Shown here: positions 12,027 through 25,931 of the stretch, one piece after another
Numbering within the stretch: the stretch's first letter is position 1
Layout of the letters: each line of letters starts with the position of its first letter
DNA from: Silene latifolia
Lineage: Eukaryota > Streptophyta > Magnoliopsida > Caryophyllales > Caryophyllaceae
Direction of reading: 5' to 3'
Length of the DNA stretch: 64,000 nucleotides
NCBI RefSeq assembly: GCF_048544455.1
Contig: NC_133529.1
Location: 44,679,456-44,743,455, forward strand
Made by a program: the position numbers and the translations under genes
Notes under the pieces: generated by a model
What the model saw: only the letters and a program-made list of their open reading frames with translations
Told to the model about the DNA's origin: nothing
Database searches by the model: none

Positions 12027-15000
12027 TGTAACACCCCGTATTTTATTAAGTTGGATAAAATTCTTTTAATTGCTATTTTGAATTTAATTACATCATTTAA
12101 CGATTTATATATTTATGCTTAGCTAATTAATTAATTTCATCATAATTCGATACGTTAATTTTAATAATCATTAATAAGTTTATTTAAAGTTAGTTCGAGT
12201 TTATTTATTTAATAATTTCCGTTTCTTTACGAGTCCTTATGAAAGTTGTTTTAATTAAACCCGAGATGGATTTTGGGAACAAAACCGTCCAATTAGCTAT
12301 TTTGAGCTTATTTCACTAAATTAGCAATTTTTATTAATATCCGTTAGTTTTGTAAAAATCGCTAATAATTCGATTCAAGCCGATATTGTATTATTTACGT
12401 TAACTATTTGAGTTTATTTTATTTTCACTCATTAAATTTATTTATTATTGATTCCGTTTTTTTTACTGAAACTTTTACTTAAATCGGTTAAATTTAACTC
12501 GAAACGGTTTTAATAACGATCGAAGTTTCTTGACGACTTAAGAAACGTACGTATAATAAATAGCAGTTTGTGTCGCCTCATTTCTTCATCCCTTCACGTC
12601 TTCTTCTTCCCTTCTTTGTTCTTCTTTTCCTTCGTTTTAATTTTGATCTTCAAAATTGATATCGATGTCTCCGTTTGTCATCCGTTTTCAACTATTTTTG
12701 TTCCATAGCGCTCCTTTCGTCGTTTTCGTCAATCCGTTGTAAGTAAAATTCATTTTCGTCATGTATTTTTACAAACCCATTTATATTTTCAGCTTTATTT
12801 ATGATAAGACGGTTGTATGTACTAAAATAGACGGTCTTGTAGAAGATTTGTTAGTCATAAATGATTAGTTCAATCGGAAAAAGGTAATAATTATGGATTA
12901 CTCGATATTACTTGTAAAATATGTTTATTTCGAATCTTTGGTTAGTCTGTTTTATAATTAAGACGGTGTATAATTATATATAGGGATCCTTATGGATGTT
13001 AATTAGTCAGTTGTATAGTTGAGACGGTGTATACCGATATGTGGAGATGATTGAGACGGTGTATACCGACCTCTAGGGATCATTTGGGATGCTAGCTAGT
13101 AAGTGGTATATTTAAGACGGTGTATGTTGACATGTATGGATTGTTTTGGGTGATAATTGGTGTGTTTTATAGTTGAGACGGTGTATACTTACATGTAGGG
13201 ATTGTTTTGGACTAATTTGGACTCGTGTTGGGCGATTTTTGTAGTCTTTAGGGTCTGTTTTTAAGTTGCTTTATACTTGTGGATTTCCGCTCTAAAACCG
13301 TTTTAAATGCGGACTTAGTTGGCTCAGCCTAGACTGTTTTTAGCGCGAGAATGGAGTCTTAAGGGGACGATTGGTACTGTTTTTGGGCGAGGACGAGAGC
13401 CGTCATCGTGGGTTTTCACTTTGCATTTGAGGACTGGAGTTGGGGTCGAACTTAGGCATCTTTTGGGTTCTGTTTTGGACTGATTTTTGGGTCAGGTTAT
13501 GAAGTAGGGTGAAGGGTGGCTATGGGTAGTCGGGTGGTGGTCGTGTCGGACTCCTTGTGGCTTGCTTTTAGGCGAGTCTGATGGCCTGGCAGTGGCCTGG
13601 CCGTGGCCTAGCTAAGTCACGAGTTTGAGGCCATGTGTAGTTGGTGGTTAGGCCGAGTTTGAGGTTGTCATAATAACTTTTGAGCCGTGTCCATAAATTG
13701 TTTTGACGCTAGTTTGGTTTATTTAAAATATAATTAAATTAATTTTCGTCTCATATTTTATATAAAGATAATTCGTTAATATCGTCCTTTCACATAATTA
13801 TTTTTAGGTGGCTCATATGTGGTTGAAGATGAAGAGTAATTTTGGGTTTTAGAAGCTTTCTCAAGTTATTACTTGTCTCTTTGCTAGCGTAAGGTAACTA
13901 TTCCGAGTTACTCGACGAATTAATGTCACATTAGTAGTTAATGTTGTGCTCGTTGTTTGTTAAGTGTTTAGGGATTGATAATGTGTTACTTTCGTTTTTC
14001 ACATGATAGAAATTAGAAATAGCATGAGAATTATATTGTGATAAATTTTATGATTTTGGCCAAAGTAGGCAAAGACTCGAAAGTGGGGCATTGACCGAAC
14101 GAGTTTGGTCAAACTAGGTTTAAACCGGTCGGCCTCGATTTTGACCGATGACCGTCGCGGGACTCGGGTCGAGGGTTTGTCTTTGAGGTGAGATTGGTTG
14201 TTATTAGAAATTTTATGTTATGTCTTGATATTTGTAATTATCATTTCACATGTTGGTTGTTGGATGAATTGGCTGCCTTATACTTCAGTCTTGTTGCCTC
14301 TTTGCCATTTTAGCTTGTTCTCATGAATTATGAAATTAACGGTTAGCTGGAATTTGGATTATTATTGATAATGGAGATATTGTTGGATTGTCAGCTGAAT
14401 TGGGTATCCTACTTGTCTTGTGTGGTGTGGGCTAAAGTATTCAAGCTGGGACTAGGTCCTAGGTGAGTATTTCGGCCTTCATCATAAATAGGTCATTATA
14501 GTCTTTGACGAGTATATGTTCACTGCTTAATAGCCTCTGTGTTCCTGACTTGGTGGGTTTATATCCAAGTTAGGGCATGACCTCGTTACTTATTTTGAGA
14601 GTAAGTGGTCAGCTTAAGTACTAGCCAACCCTTTGGTGGACTCCTTAGGGTACTCACATGGTTTTATACAATTGTGGGTCTTGGGTGCGGTGGTGTGTAT
14701 CCGCATGTCTAGGTCTGCGCAGATTTTAGGCTAGGGTTGTGTTGTGTCTTGGCCATGTTTTGATAGAACCTCTGAGCCAAGATACCGGTTCGATTACCTT
14801 CCCTACCTCGTGGTATAGACTCGAGTTACAGAGTGACTATTGACGGGACTAAGAACTTATGCCTGTCTTTGATATATTGCCCTTTCTTGTTTGATGATTC
14901 TATGAATCATAGAAGGTGAGATGCAAGCCGGCTATGGTTGATAGAGTTTGGATTCCTGGATGTTATGTGATTCACATGATAGTGTAGTATGAGTCGGTCT

Positions 15001-15571
15001 AGTATTCACATGCTAGGACTATGTGGTGTTATATTGTTGTTCACATGATAAGCACGATTGTCTAGCATCTATATGCTAAGGCATTGTGTGATTCGTATTC
15101 ATATTCTTATGTTTACATGTTATATTAATTATGACATTTCGTGGCTGGGAGAACTCGGAGTTACTCCCCACCGATCGTGGCTTTCGTATTTGTATAAAAT
15201 GCGATTGGACAGTAGGTGATGCATATATGGGGTACATGGACGAGCTAGCGAGCAAAGTAACCTTGGAACCTAGATTGGCTTTATTTTATTGTGACCCTTA
15301 AACACTTTTTATGTCACATACATTTTAGGGACATATGTCTCCCTCTTTACATTTGGTTGTATAATTTGCTATTCGCGACTTTAGCAATGGTTATGTTATG
15401 ACTCTTCTAGTTAGACCTTGTATGTTTGACACCTTCCAATTTGGATATCTTTATAACAGGTTCAGGTTTTAAAAATTACAGGTTTTTACCCAAATGAACC
15501 TATTACAAACATATCCATGCAGTTTTATTCTAGAATTACGTGTTTATTTTTCCGCAATAATTGAGGGTGTC
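12027..15571 (+). mobile_element. Probable solo LTR, about 3.5 kb, TSD ATACT
   Basis: The insert starts TGTAACACCCCG and ends GAGGGTGTC(A). It is flanked by ATACT on both sides (12022-12026 and 15572-15576) and cleanly splits a repeat unit whose uninterrupted copies lie nearby. No protein domain, primer-binding site or polypurine tract is visible inside. A TATA-like GTATAATAAATAG lies near 12550 and is followed by a pyrimidine-rich leader, as expected inside an LTR. Five copies of AGACGGTGTATA are spaced through 12960-13180. If the duplication is 4 bp (TACT), the end shifts by one base. A non-autonomous element without coding sequence is the alternative. Confidence 0.6.
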
Positions 15572-15713
15572 ATACTGATGAATATAAAACAAATACGCAA
15601 CCGTATTGCAGCCTTTGATACTTTGAAGGAATACATGTGATATTCTGGAGCATAACATGTGATACAAATGCACAGAAACTGATTACAAGTCATGTACTGC
15701 AGCATATGATACT
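15572..15713. repeat. Continuation of the 177-bp repeat array
   Basis: The unit interrupted at 12026 resumes here (GATGAATATAAAACAAATACG). It continues to AGCATATGATACT, where a second LTR is inserted. Confidence 0.65.
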
Positions 15714-17212
15714 TGATACCCGTCGTTGTGAGTACCAAAAATAAGATTTATAATTTCCTATTAAGACTAACCTAGGCTAGTGGTAACAGGGTCGAACCAC
15801 AAGGAGGCAGACGTAATTTCTAGCTGTCTAATAAAAGTCTAAGGTAACAATTATGGGGGTTGAATTGATTTGGTCTATGACTAAGAGTAAATAAAAACAA
15901 TAAACTAAAGAGACGGTTTAAACAGATAAAGAAGGGGTACTAGGATGGTCGGTTTATTATAGCTTCAGCGGCAGCACACTAAACAGGTCTAAATCAAACA
16001 CATGTGAGGCGGGAAATAAAGAGGTCCTCTCGGTCCACTCTTAACAAATAGCATCTTTCGATCTCGCTATAGGTCCCTAATATCACTAATACTAACTCTC
16101 GTCCTGAAAAGTGACTAACGGTCTAAACTATACCTATCTTTCGATCTCAGCACAGTTTAGTCATCTTAATTGGTGATCAAATAACTTCCCCTATCTTTCG
16201 ATCTAATGGGTCAGTCATAAATTAAGCATCTAACTGGTCGCATGCATTCGATTCATTAAATACATCATTAAAATCAATTAAAACGAAAGGTAACCTCACG
16301 TGGTCAGTCGATCGACCGGATAAGGCAGTCGATCAACTGACATGCGATTCAGTCCAATTTAATACTACGCCGCCTACGCCATAATTCCCCTACATCCTAG
16401 CACAAACTATTTAGCTACTCATGCTGAAAGTGATAACAACAATAATACTAGGGCATAAAAGTATTGAATTCATAATTAAAGCGGTAAGACAAACAATTAA
16501 CATGCAACAATAAGATGGTTTCGGGAATTTAACTAGCAATTCTATACTAATAACGAAATAGAAGTAAACTGAAATAGGGCAGAAAAATACCGAGATTGCA
16601 GAGGAAAGATTAAGAACAAGAACGAAAATTCCAATGCTAACAATACTCCAAACCCTAATTCTAAGAACCGTATGTAAAACTTAATGTAAATTTCTGAATG
16701 AAAACTCTCCATATTCTGATGTTCTAGGTTACGTTATATAGCAAACATACGTAACTTTTATTTCCAAAACCTAAACTCAATGGGCTTGCGCTTCCTTGGT
16801 CTTTTAATTCTCGTCTGGGATAGCAGATTGGTCGATCGACTGAGCATAGCGGTCGATCGATCGGTCTTCGATATCAAGAACACGAACTCGGCAGTTGGTC
16901 GATCGACTGATGGAAGTGGTCGATCGACTGCTTGAGCTGCTACTTGCCTTTTATAAACTCGTGGATTTGTCTTTTAGGCTTTGAATTGCGCACCAAGCTC
17001 GTTCCTTAAGCGAATACTTCACGCCAAATGCAATGCAGGATACTCGGGGACGGATTTAGCTTGATTTCCGCTGGATTCTTCACATTTCTGCAATAATGTA
17101 CAAAAATACGGAAGTAGACGGAAATAGGGAGAAATGTAGCATAAACTACATGAATGAGCTCTGATATGCGTGTAAAATGGGATGTAAAACATCATATAAA
17201 AGACACGCATCA
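15714..17212 (-). mobile_element. Solo LTR of an Athila-type element, TSD ATACT
   Basis: In plus coordinates the insert reads TGATACCCG to ACGCATCA and is flanked by ATACT at 15709-15713 and 17213-17217. On the minus strand its ends match the LTRs of the Athila-like element at 53821-60923. Both start TGAT, share a leader with ATTATTGCAG or ATTTGCAG and GAAATCAAGC, and end with a GTGG-x-TCGACCCT block followed by TTTTTGGTAC and GTATCA. There is no internal domain, so this is a solo LTR. The minus-strand TATA (TATATAACG near 16735) has a cluster of TCGATCGA sites about 90-200 bp upstream, at 16830-16935. More lie at 16305-16345. Confidence 0.8.
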
Positions 17213-17540
17213 ATACTGTAAAGGACTCAATGTGATATTCTGAAGCATAACATGTGATACTAATGCACAGAGAGTAATTACCAGTCATGTACTGCAGCCT
17301 TTGATACTGTAAAGAATACAATGTGATATTCTAAAGCATAACATGTGATACTAATGCACAAAAAGTAGTTGCGAGTCATGTACTAAAGCCTATGATACTG
17401 TAAAGGACTCAATGTGATATTGTATAAGGGAAACTGATTCTAATGAGCAGTAATCAGGCAAACAAAAACTATAAAATGTGATACTATTCAGAATTAATTA
17501 TGATACTCTACTGAATAAAAAGTGATACAAAGGAAACTGT
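17213..17540. repeat. About 117-bp tandem repeat with TGATATT motifs
   Basis: Units begin at GTAAAGGACTCAATGTGATA (near 17218 and 17400), with a diverged copy near 17318. They share GCATAACATGTGATAC and AGTCATGTACT. The array continues the repeat field interrupted by the two LTRs. Confidence 0.65.
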
Positions 17541-18340
17541 TAAATAACGATTTAAACTTGAAGTAAACACAAGCAGTGAATGCAAAATAAACTTGATGAT
17601 AAACAAAACAGACAATGAGTACATTATTTTTTATACGTCAATTAGAAGATGAAAAAAACAGAGATTAAATTTTAACGCAAAAAAAATAGCAAAAACTACA
17701 TGTTGAAGAAAGTATATAATCAGTACATGATTTTAATACATAAAAAAGCACGAATTGATGAATCCGTGACTGATGTTGATGAATTATAACATCAATTATA
17801 ACAAAAAACCAGTAATTACACAACGAATTCAGTCGAAGATACAATAACAATAAAACGTCATGCAATAAAACAGGAAAACAGAATGAAAAAATTAAAACAT
17901 AAAATTAAAGAAGCAGAAAACGATGAAATACCTGACATTGAATATGTTAAAACTGAGGAAAAAATAGATGAAGACGAATGATGAAGAAAAAGTGAAGGAG
18001 AATAAGCAACTGAGACGAATGTTGAAGAAATCGCTGGAAATCGATCAAGGATGATGATGAACACAGGTGAAGATGACAACGACAACGAAGAAGACAACAA
18101 CGCGCGAGAAATTGACGGCGTGAGAATGAAAAGTGTGATTGCGGAAGAGAGAGAGAAGAGAGAGAAATCAAATGAATTCAAATGGTGAGGTGAGAGCTGA
18201 TAATAGGGTTTATATAACAACTTGAGGAAATGACGAAAATACCCTTACTAATAGCTTGATATAAAGCAGTATTGTTATGACTCATGTGTGATATTGTAGA
18301 TGGACTCATGGACTCAAATAATTAGGTAGGACTCATGTGA
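17541..18340 (-). promoter_or_regulatory. Leader and promoter of the transposase gene at the right end of the MULE
   Basis: On the minus strand a TATA box (TATATAAACC, 18217-18208) precedes a TC-rich leader (about 18180-17945). The leader ends at CAG|GTATTTCATCG, a plausible donor. The serine-rich frames here look like an untranslated leader rather than protein. A long intron made of the repeats above would join this leader to the transposase exon at 11559. Beyond the TATA box, 18260-18340 carries one more TGATATTGT and a repeated GACTCATG(T/G). It may hold the element's terminal repeat, but the opposite terminus is outside the window, so the end cannot be fixed. 17541-17940 is AT-rich and shows nothing else. 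Confidence 0.4.
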
Positions 18341-18342
18341 TC

Positions 18343-18343
18343 C

Positions 18344-18397
<54 letters not shown>

Positions 18398-18398
18398 A
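18343..18398. repeat. (AT)n(AG)n microsatellite
   Basis: An AT dinucleotide run is followed directly by an AG run. It lies at the junction between the MULE and the next, long-TIR element. Confidence 0.95.
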
Positions 18399-18528
18399 GG
18401 GTTCTAGTAAGGCCCTTATATCATATGAGTCCCTAAGTCCTTATAAGGGCCTTTGGATGGAAGGGATGGAGGGATGAGATTACATCTCATTGAAGGGTCA
18501 CTAATCTCCCTCCCTAATCCTTGTATAA

Positions 18529-19485
18529 CACTACTACAGATACAGGCTATAACAACGGTTAAAAATCGTTGTTATATAAAAAAGCGGACGTTGTTAAAGC
18601 GGCCGTTGTAAAAGGTTTTAACAACGGTTGGTTTTCTTAAGGAACCCGTTGTTAAAACTATTAACAACGATTTTAAGTATAAAAACCCGTTGTGGAAAGT
18701 GTGACTCAATTTTGGGGGGAAAGTTATAACAACGGTTGTAATATACAAAACCGTTGTTATAACTAAAGACAACGGGTTGTTTCTAAATAACCGTTGTTGT
18801 TTGTTCTTAAAAAATAAAAAAAATTAAATTAAATATTACTAGATGCATGCATAATTACGGCCTGTTATAATTCCGATGCATGCATTATTACTGCCATCAC
18901 TGTGCATATGAACGGACAATATGGAATGAGAAGGGTTAGTAATAAGATTTGAAGCAGCATTGAGAGAAATGATGATGATTATGGCACAACTTCCTAACAT
19001 ATATATTAATTAAAAAACAACTCAACCCACACATTGCTTAGTATAAATACATTGCATTATCTCAACTAACATTTCCATTATCTCAATATATACATCTCCA
19101 AACCCTAACTGCTAAAACAAACTCCAAATAAATTAACCCTACTTAATCTTTCAAAACAAACTCCAAACTCCAACAAAATGAATGATATCATCCTTAAGAC
19201 TCTTACTATGATCGAGAACAACAACAGTTTCATCCGCCGGTTGCTCCATATTGAGGAAAGTTTCAGAAGCTACCTTGCGGATGCTCGATCCCATCGAATG
19301 ACGCCAAAGAAGATGGCTTGACGGGAGCAGCGTTGCGGCTATATGACGATATAGCAACTGCTGAACGGAACCTCCAAATAGCCAAGGAGGAGAGGACGGA
19401 TATGATAGAGGAGAATAAGATCCTCTATGAAAATATAAGAATTGCATTTTTATTAATGTAATTTTTTTTTTTTAATTTATGTATT

Positions 19486-19544
<59 letters not shown>

Positions 19545-20295
19545 TATGTTTATCTTGCTTCTTCATCTTGCTTCTTATTTGTTTTACTAACTAATTATGC
19601 GAACAATACTTAAACAAATAACATAATGGTCGATAAAAACACATACATGCAAAAGAAATAATTAGAAAAAGAAAATAATGACGATGAAACTAACAGTGAC
19701 GGCGAGATTTACCTGATAATTACAGAACGTAAGAGACGAGGAAATCAACAGTGATGGCGAGAAGATAAAGCGACGATGAGAAAGAGAGAAAGAGAGAAAG
19801 AGACGATGAGAAAGTGTGTGTTTTGTGTTTGTGTTTGTCTGCTGTGTTTGTGTTTGTGTATTAAGGTTTGTGTTTTGTGGCTGCAGCAGACTTGTGTTTG
19901 TGTGGTTTATAGTATGGAAGGTATTGACAACGGTTATTAAACAACAACCGTTGTCAAATATGTTTTAACAACGGTTGTAAACAACAACCGTTGTCAAATA
20001 TGTTTTAACAACGGTTGTAAAAAACACCCGTTGTCAAATATGTTTTAACAACGGGTTACAAAAGTAACCGTTGTGATTACTTTTCACTAACTTTGCGCCA
20101 ATTTTGCGCCAAATTATTAACAACGGTTGTGCATGTGTGACCCGTTGTTAAAACTAATAACAACGGTTTTTATAACCATACCCGTTGTAATTAATTTTAG
20201 TAAAATTCGCGCCATACATTCTACAACGTCTATTGTGATTTTCGTGAATAATCGTTGTTAAAGGGGCATTGTAGTTGCCTGGATTTGTAGTAGTA
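18529..20295. mobile_element. Short CACTA (En/Spm-type) element, TSD TAA
   Basis: The element begins CACTACTACAGATACAGGC and ends GCCTGGATTTGTAGTAGTA. This is a matching terminal inverted repeat with the final G changed to A. TAA flanks it at 18526-18528 and 20296-20298. The subterminal regions (18550-18800 and 19925-20250) are packed with AACAACGGTT and its complement, as expected for CACTA transposase-binding arrays. At 1767 bp it lacks a transposase. It contains a TA microsatellite (19490-19541) and one small gene-like frame (19178-19461). Confidence 0.9.
19178..19461 (+). pseudogene. Small CACTA-borne ORF with one frameshift
   Basis: ATG at 19178 opens a 47-codon frame (MNDIILKTLTMIENNNSF and on) that stops at 19321. 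From about 19312 the adjacent frame reads on without a stop as LRLYDDIATAERNLQIAKEE and DMIEENKILYENIR to TAA at 19459-19461. Together they would form a roughly 95-residue, mostly helical, charged protein. It has a leader-like AT-rich upstream region and sits between the two subterminal arrays. I do not recognise it. It may be a remnant of a longer CACTA protein or a family-specific small protein. The opposite-strand frame here is a shadow. Confidence 0.35.
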
Positions 20296-20310
20296 TAACT
20301 CCTTCTAATC

Positions 20311-20736
20311 TTGTATAACTCCTTCCTCATTCTAATTTCCCTACTCACTTCCTCATTATTCATTCTCTCACACTTCTCTCATCCCCTCATTCTCTCCCAT
20401 TCTCTCAAAAAAAAAAAACCAAACCAAAATAAACTAAAACAAAAAAAACCAAAAAAAAAACCAAAACAAATCAACAACTTCAACGACAACACCACCCTTC
20501 CACCACCACGAACCACCCCACAACCCACAAACCACCCCACAACCGGCCTTCCCCTCGCCTCCTCCAGATTCGCCGCCTCCTCCTTCCCGCCGTCCTTCCT
20601 TCCTCCTCCTCCCGCCGTCACCCCCGCACCTCCTGCCGCCAATCCTCCCTCCACCGACCTTCCTTCCTTTTTTTTTGGTTTTCAGATCTCCCCTTTTCCT
20701 CTTCCTTTCTCTTTTTTTTCGGTCCATGTGGTTTGA
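20311..20736 (+). other. Low-complexity Lys/Pro-rich open frame in the left inverted repeat
   Basis: The open frame is made of TC-, A- and C-rich tracts, with poly-Lys and then Pro/Ala/Thr-rich translation. The right inverted repeat (23320-23640) has a similar composition in reverse complement. It is more likely an inward-facing leader region of the long-TIR element than a protein, and no domain is visible. Confidence 0.25.
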
Positions 20737-20910
20737 TTTTTCGATTGTTGGTTTGATTTTTTCGATTGTTGGTTTCATATGTCATTGTTGGTTTGATTTT
20801 TCGATTTTGTTTTTATTTTTTTGGTTGTTTTTTCGGTTTTTCAGATCTCGTTCCATTTTGGTTTTTTTTTTTTTTTTTTTGGTTTTTATTGTCACTGATC
20901 TCGTTTTTGT

Positions 20911-21496
20911 TAGGGGTGTTCAGAATAAACCGAACCGCAATAACCGAACCGCAAAACCGAAAAACCGTCCATTTTTAAGGTTCGATTAACCGAACCGTTT
21001 CGACAAATCGGTTCTTTGAACCGAACCATTAACTTTATTATGGAAAAGGTTCGGTTAAGGTTCGCAATTTTAGATAACCGGTTAACCGCGAACCGAACTG
21101 TTTCACAAAAAAGTAAGCAAAAAATTAAAATATTATATAAAAAACTGTTCGTTCGTTTAATTTTCTTCGTGTATTCAAATTTAAAATTTCTTAAATTGAT
21201 TAATGCTAAAGTTTAGCTTATTAACTTTATTGTTGGGTATAATATATAATAAAAATTTAATTAAACTATTAGAAAAAATTCCCAAAAATTAACGAAAACC
21301 GAAAAAAAAAGTAATATAGAACGATTATCGGTTAACCGGTAACCGAACCGCTAATAACCGTTTAAAGTGGTTAACCGAACCGTTTATAACCGTTTCTAAC
21401 GGTGCGGTTTAGGTTCGGAGTTTTGCCGAACCGAACTGTGTGCGAACCGAATTAAATTAGAGGTTCGGTGAACCGAACCGCGAATGAACACCCCTA
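20911..21496. mobile_element. hAT-type MITE, 8-bp TSD GTTTTTGT
   Basis: The terminal repeats are TAGGGGTGTTCA and TGAACACCCCTA. A perfect 8-bp duplication GTTTTTGT flanks them (20903-20910 and 21497-21504). Its ends are filled with AACCGAACCG and GGTTCGGTT, and the whole element can fold on itself. There is no transposase. Length and target duplication fit hAT MITEs. Confidence 0.9.
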
Positions 21497-21754
21497 GTTT
21501 TTGTATGGGTTTTGTTTTATTTTCATTGTCCATTTTTTTAATTTTTCAGATTTACTTTATTTTGTTCTTTGTTTTTTGGTTTTTGTTATTTTGTTTTTTT
21601 TTTTGTGTTTTTGTCAGATTTACTTTATTTTGTTATTGTTATTTGGTTTTTTAATTTTTGTTGGTTATTGATGGTGAAGTCGTGGTTGTTATTTAATTTT
21701 TTTTCAGATTTAATATTTGTTGATTAATTACGATTTTTCATATTTATTTGGTTT

Positions 21755-23010
21755 TTATAAAAGTTATACTATTTACGACTAAAGTTATACACTTAAAACA
21801 TTAAAGTTATACTATTTACGACTAAAGTTATACACTTAAAACATTAAAGTTTGGACTAAAATGACTGAAGTTATACTCTTGTGGAATAAAGTTATACAAT
21901 TTTGGACTAAAATTACACAAATTTGGACTAAAGTTATACAAAAATTGACTAAAGTTATACAAATAAGGACTAAAGTTATAAAAAAAATGGACTAAAGTTA
22001 TACAAATATGGACTAAAGTTATACAAATATGGACTAAAGTTATACAAATAAGGATTAAAGTTATAAAAAAATTGACTAAAGTTATACAAATATGGATTAA
22101 AGTTATACAAAAAATTGGACTAAAGTTACATAAAATTATATAAATTCCAACTAATTTATCGAAAATGACTAAAAGTTATACAAAAAAAGACTAAAGTTAT
22201 ACAAAAATGGACTAAAGTTATACAAAAATGAACTAAAGTTATACAAAAATAGACTAAAGTTATACAAATATGGACTAAAGTTATACAAATAAAGACTAAA
22301 GTTATAAAAAAATTGACTAAAGTTATACAAATATGGACTAAATTTATACAAACAGTACTTATATCAATTCAAATTTGGACTAAAGTTATACAAAAAATTG
22401 GACTAAATTTGTATAACTTTAGTCCATTTTTGTATAACTTTAGTCCATTTTTGTATAACTTTAGTCTGTTTTTGTATAACTTTAGTCCATTTTTGTATAA
22501 CTTTAGTCCATTTTTGTTTAACTTTAGTCTGTTTTTGTATAACTTTAGTCCATATTTGTATAACTTTAGTCTGTTTTTGTATAACTTTAGTCCATTTTTG
22601 TATAACTTTAGTCTATTTTTGTATAACTTTAGTCTTTTTGTATAACTTTAGTCCAAAATTGTGTAACTTTAGTCCATAATAGTATAACTTTAGTCCAAAA
22701 TTGTGTAACTTTAGTCCATAATATTATAATTTTAGTCCTTTTTTGTATAACTTTAGTCCAAAAATCGTGTAACTTTAATCCATAATAGTATAACTTTTGT
22801 CTAAATGTAATTAAGATTTGAAACTAACACAATGTCATTGTTGTACATAATGTAAGTTAAAGTTATACATAATGTCAGTGGAGTTATACATAATATCAGT
22901 GAAGTTATACATAATGTTCATTGAAGTTATACATAATATCGGTGAAGTTGCACACAATATCATTGAAGTTGTACATAATGTAAATTAAAGTTATACATAA
23001 TGTCAGTGAA
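21755..23010. repeat. Palindromic minisatellite of a 20-22-bp unit
   Basis: From about 21755 to 22405 the unit GGACTAAAGTTATACAAATA repeats some 25 times. From 22405 to about 22800 its reverse complement repeats some 18 times. The array therefore forms an inverted repeat with arms of about 400 bp. A related unit (TTATACATAATGTCAGTGAAG) follows to 23010. Open frames with a YNFSPFL period are translations of the array and not genes. Confidence 0.9.
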
Positions 23011-23809
23011 TAAAGACTAAAGTTTCAAATATCTTCTTTTTAGATCTAATAATTTATATAACAAGACGAATTTTAAAGAAACGACATTTGTAAAAATAAA
23101 AAAGTATATCACCAAAAAAAACGATATTTAAAACCCGAAATTAAAAAAAAAAACGTATAACAAGAAGATATTTGAAAAGAATAAGTAACAACAAAAACCA
23201 ACAAAAATTAACAAATAAAATAAACCGACCCCAAACAACAAATTTAACACAAAATCTGAAAAAAAAAAAAAAAAAAAAAAGTGACGAAAATAACCGAGAC
23301 GCAAAATCTGGAAAAAAAAAAAACGAGTTTATAGAATTTACCGACGGCGGTGGTGGAGGTGGGTGGGCGGTGGGGGTGGGCGGTGGGTGGTGTCGGGTGG
23401 GATAGTGGTGGGTGGTGGTGAATGAGGAAGAGAGGAATGAATGATTTATTTGGGTTTTTTGATTTATTTGGATTTTTTGGGTTTTTTGATTTATTTGGAT
23501 TTTTTGGGTTTTATTTATTTATTTGGGTTTTTGGGGTTTTTTATTTATTTGGATTTTTTGGGTTTTTTATTTTTTGGGGTTTGAGAGAGGAGATGAGTTG
23601 TGTGATATGTGAGAGAAGTGGATGAGAGGAAAGGAAGTTATAGTGAATTAGTGATTAATTAGAAGGATTAGTGAGGGAGGAGAGAATGAGTGATATTAGT
23701 TCATAAACACACTTTTTGGAGGTTGATCTTGGCCATCCATTTTCACCATCCAAGGGCCCTTAATAGAACTTATGGACTCAAATACATATGGTGGCCTTAC
23801 ATGATCTCT

Positions 23810-25768
<1,959 letters not shown>

Positions 25769-25867
25769 TTTTATATATTTCTTAGTCAAAGATAGTGGAA
25801 TGAAAAGTTTGGTGTACCTTGTTGACTTGTTGTTTAGCAAAAGGTAGCCGGGAAATGAGTAATTTTA

Positions 25868-25874
25868 GCGCCAA
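25868..25874 (-). promoter_or_regulatory. E2F-like site upstream of CTF7
   Basis: The minus strand reads GTTGGCGCTAAAA, containing TTGGCGC, close to the E2F consensus. It lies about 58 bp before the CTF7 ATG. S-phase expression of cohesion genes makes this plausible. It is a single 7-bp match and could be chance. Confidence 0.3.
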
Positions 25875-25931
25875 CAAAATTTAAGAAAACCCCTCTCAAC
25901 TAGAGAAAATTAATGATTGACACAAAAAAAA

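Noticed and set aside
17858..18220. Ser/Leu-rich minus-strand protein of 120 codons
   Set aside because: Lies just downstream of a TATA box in a TC-rich leader that ends at a donor; better explained as an untranslated leader.
22169..22645. YNFSPFLYNFS repeat proteins on both strands
   Set aside because: They arise from the palindromic minisatellite; no start context, and periodicity follows the DNA unit.
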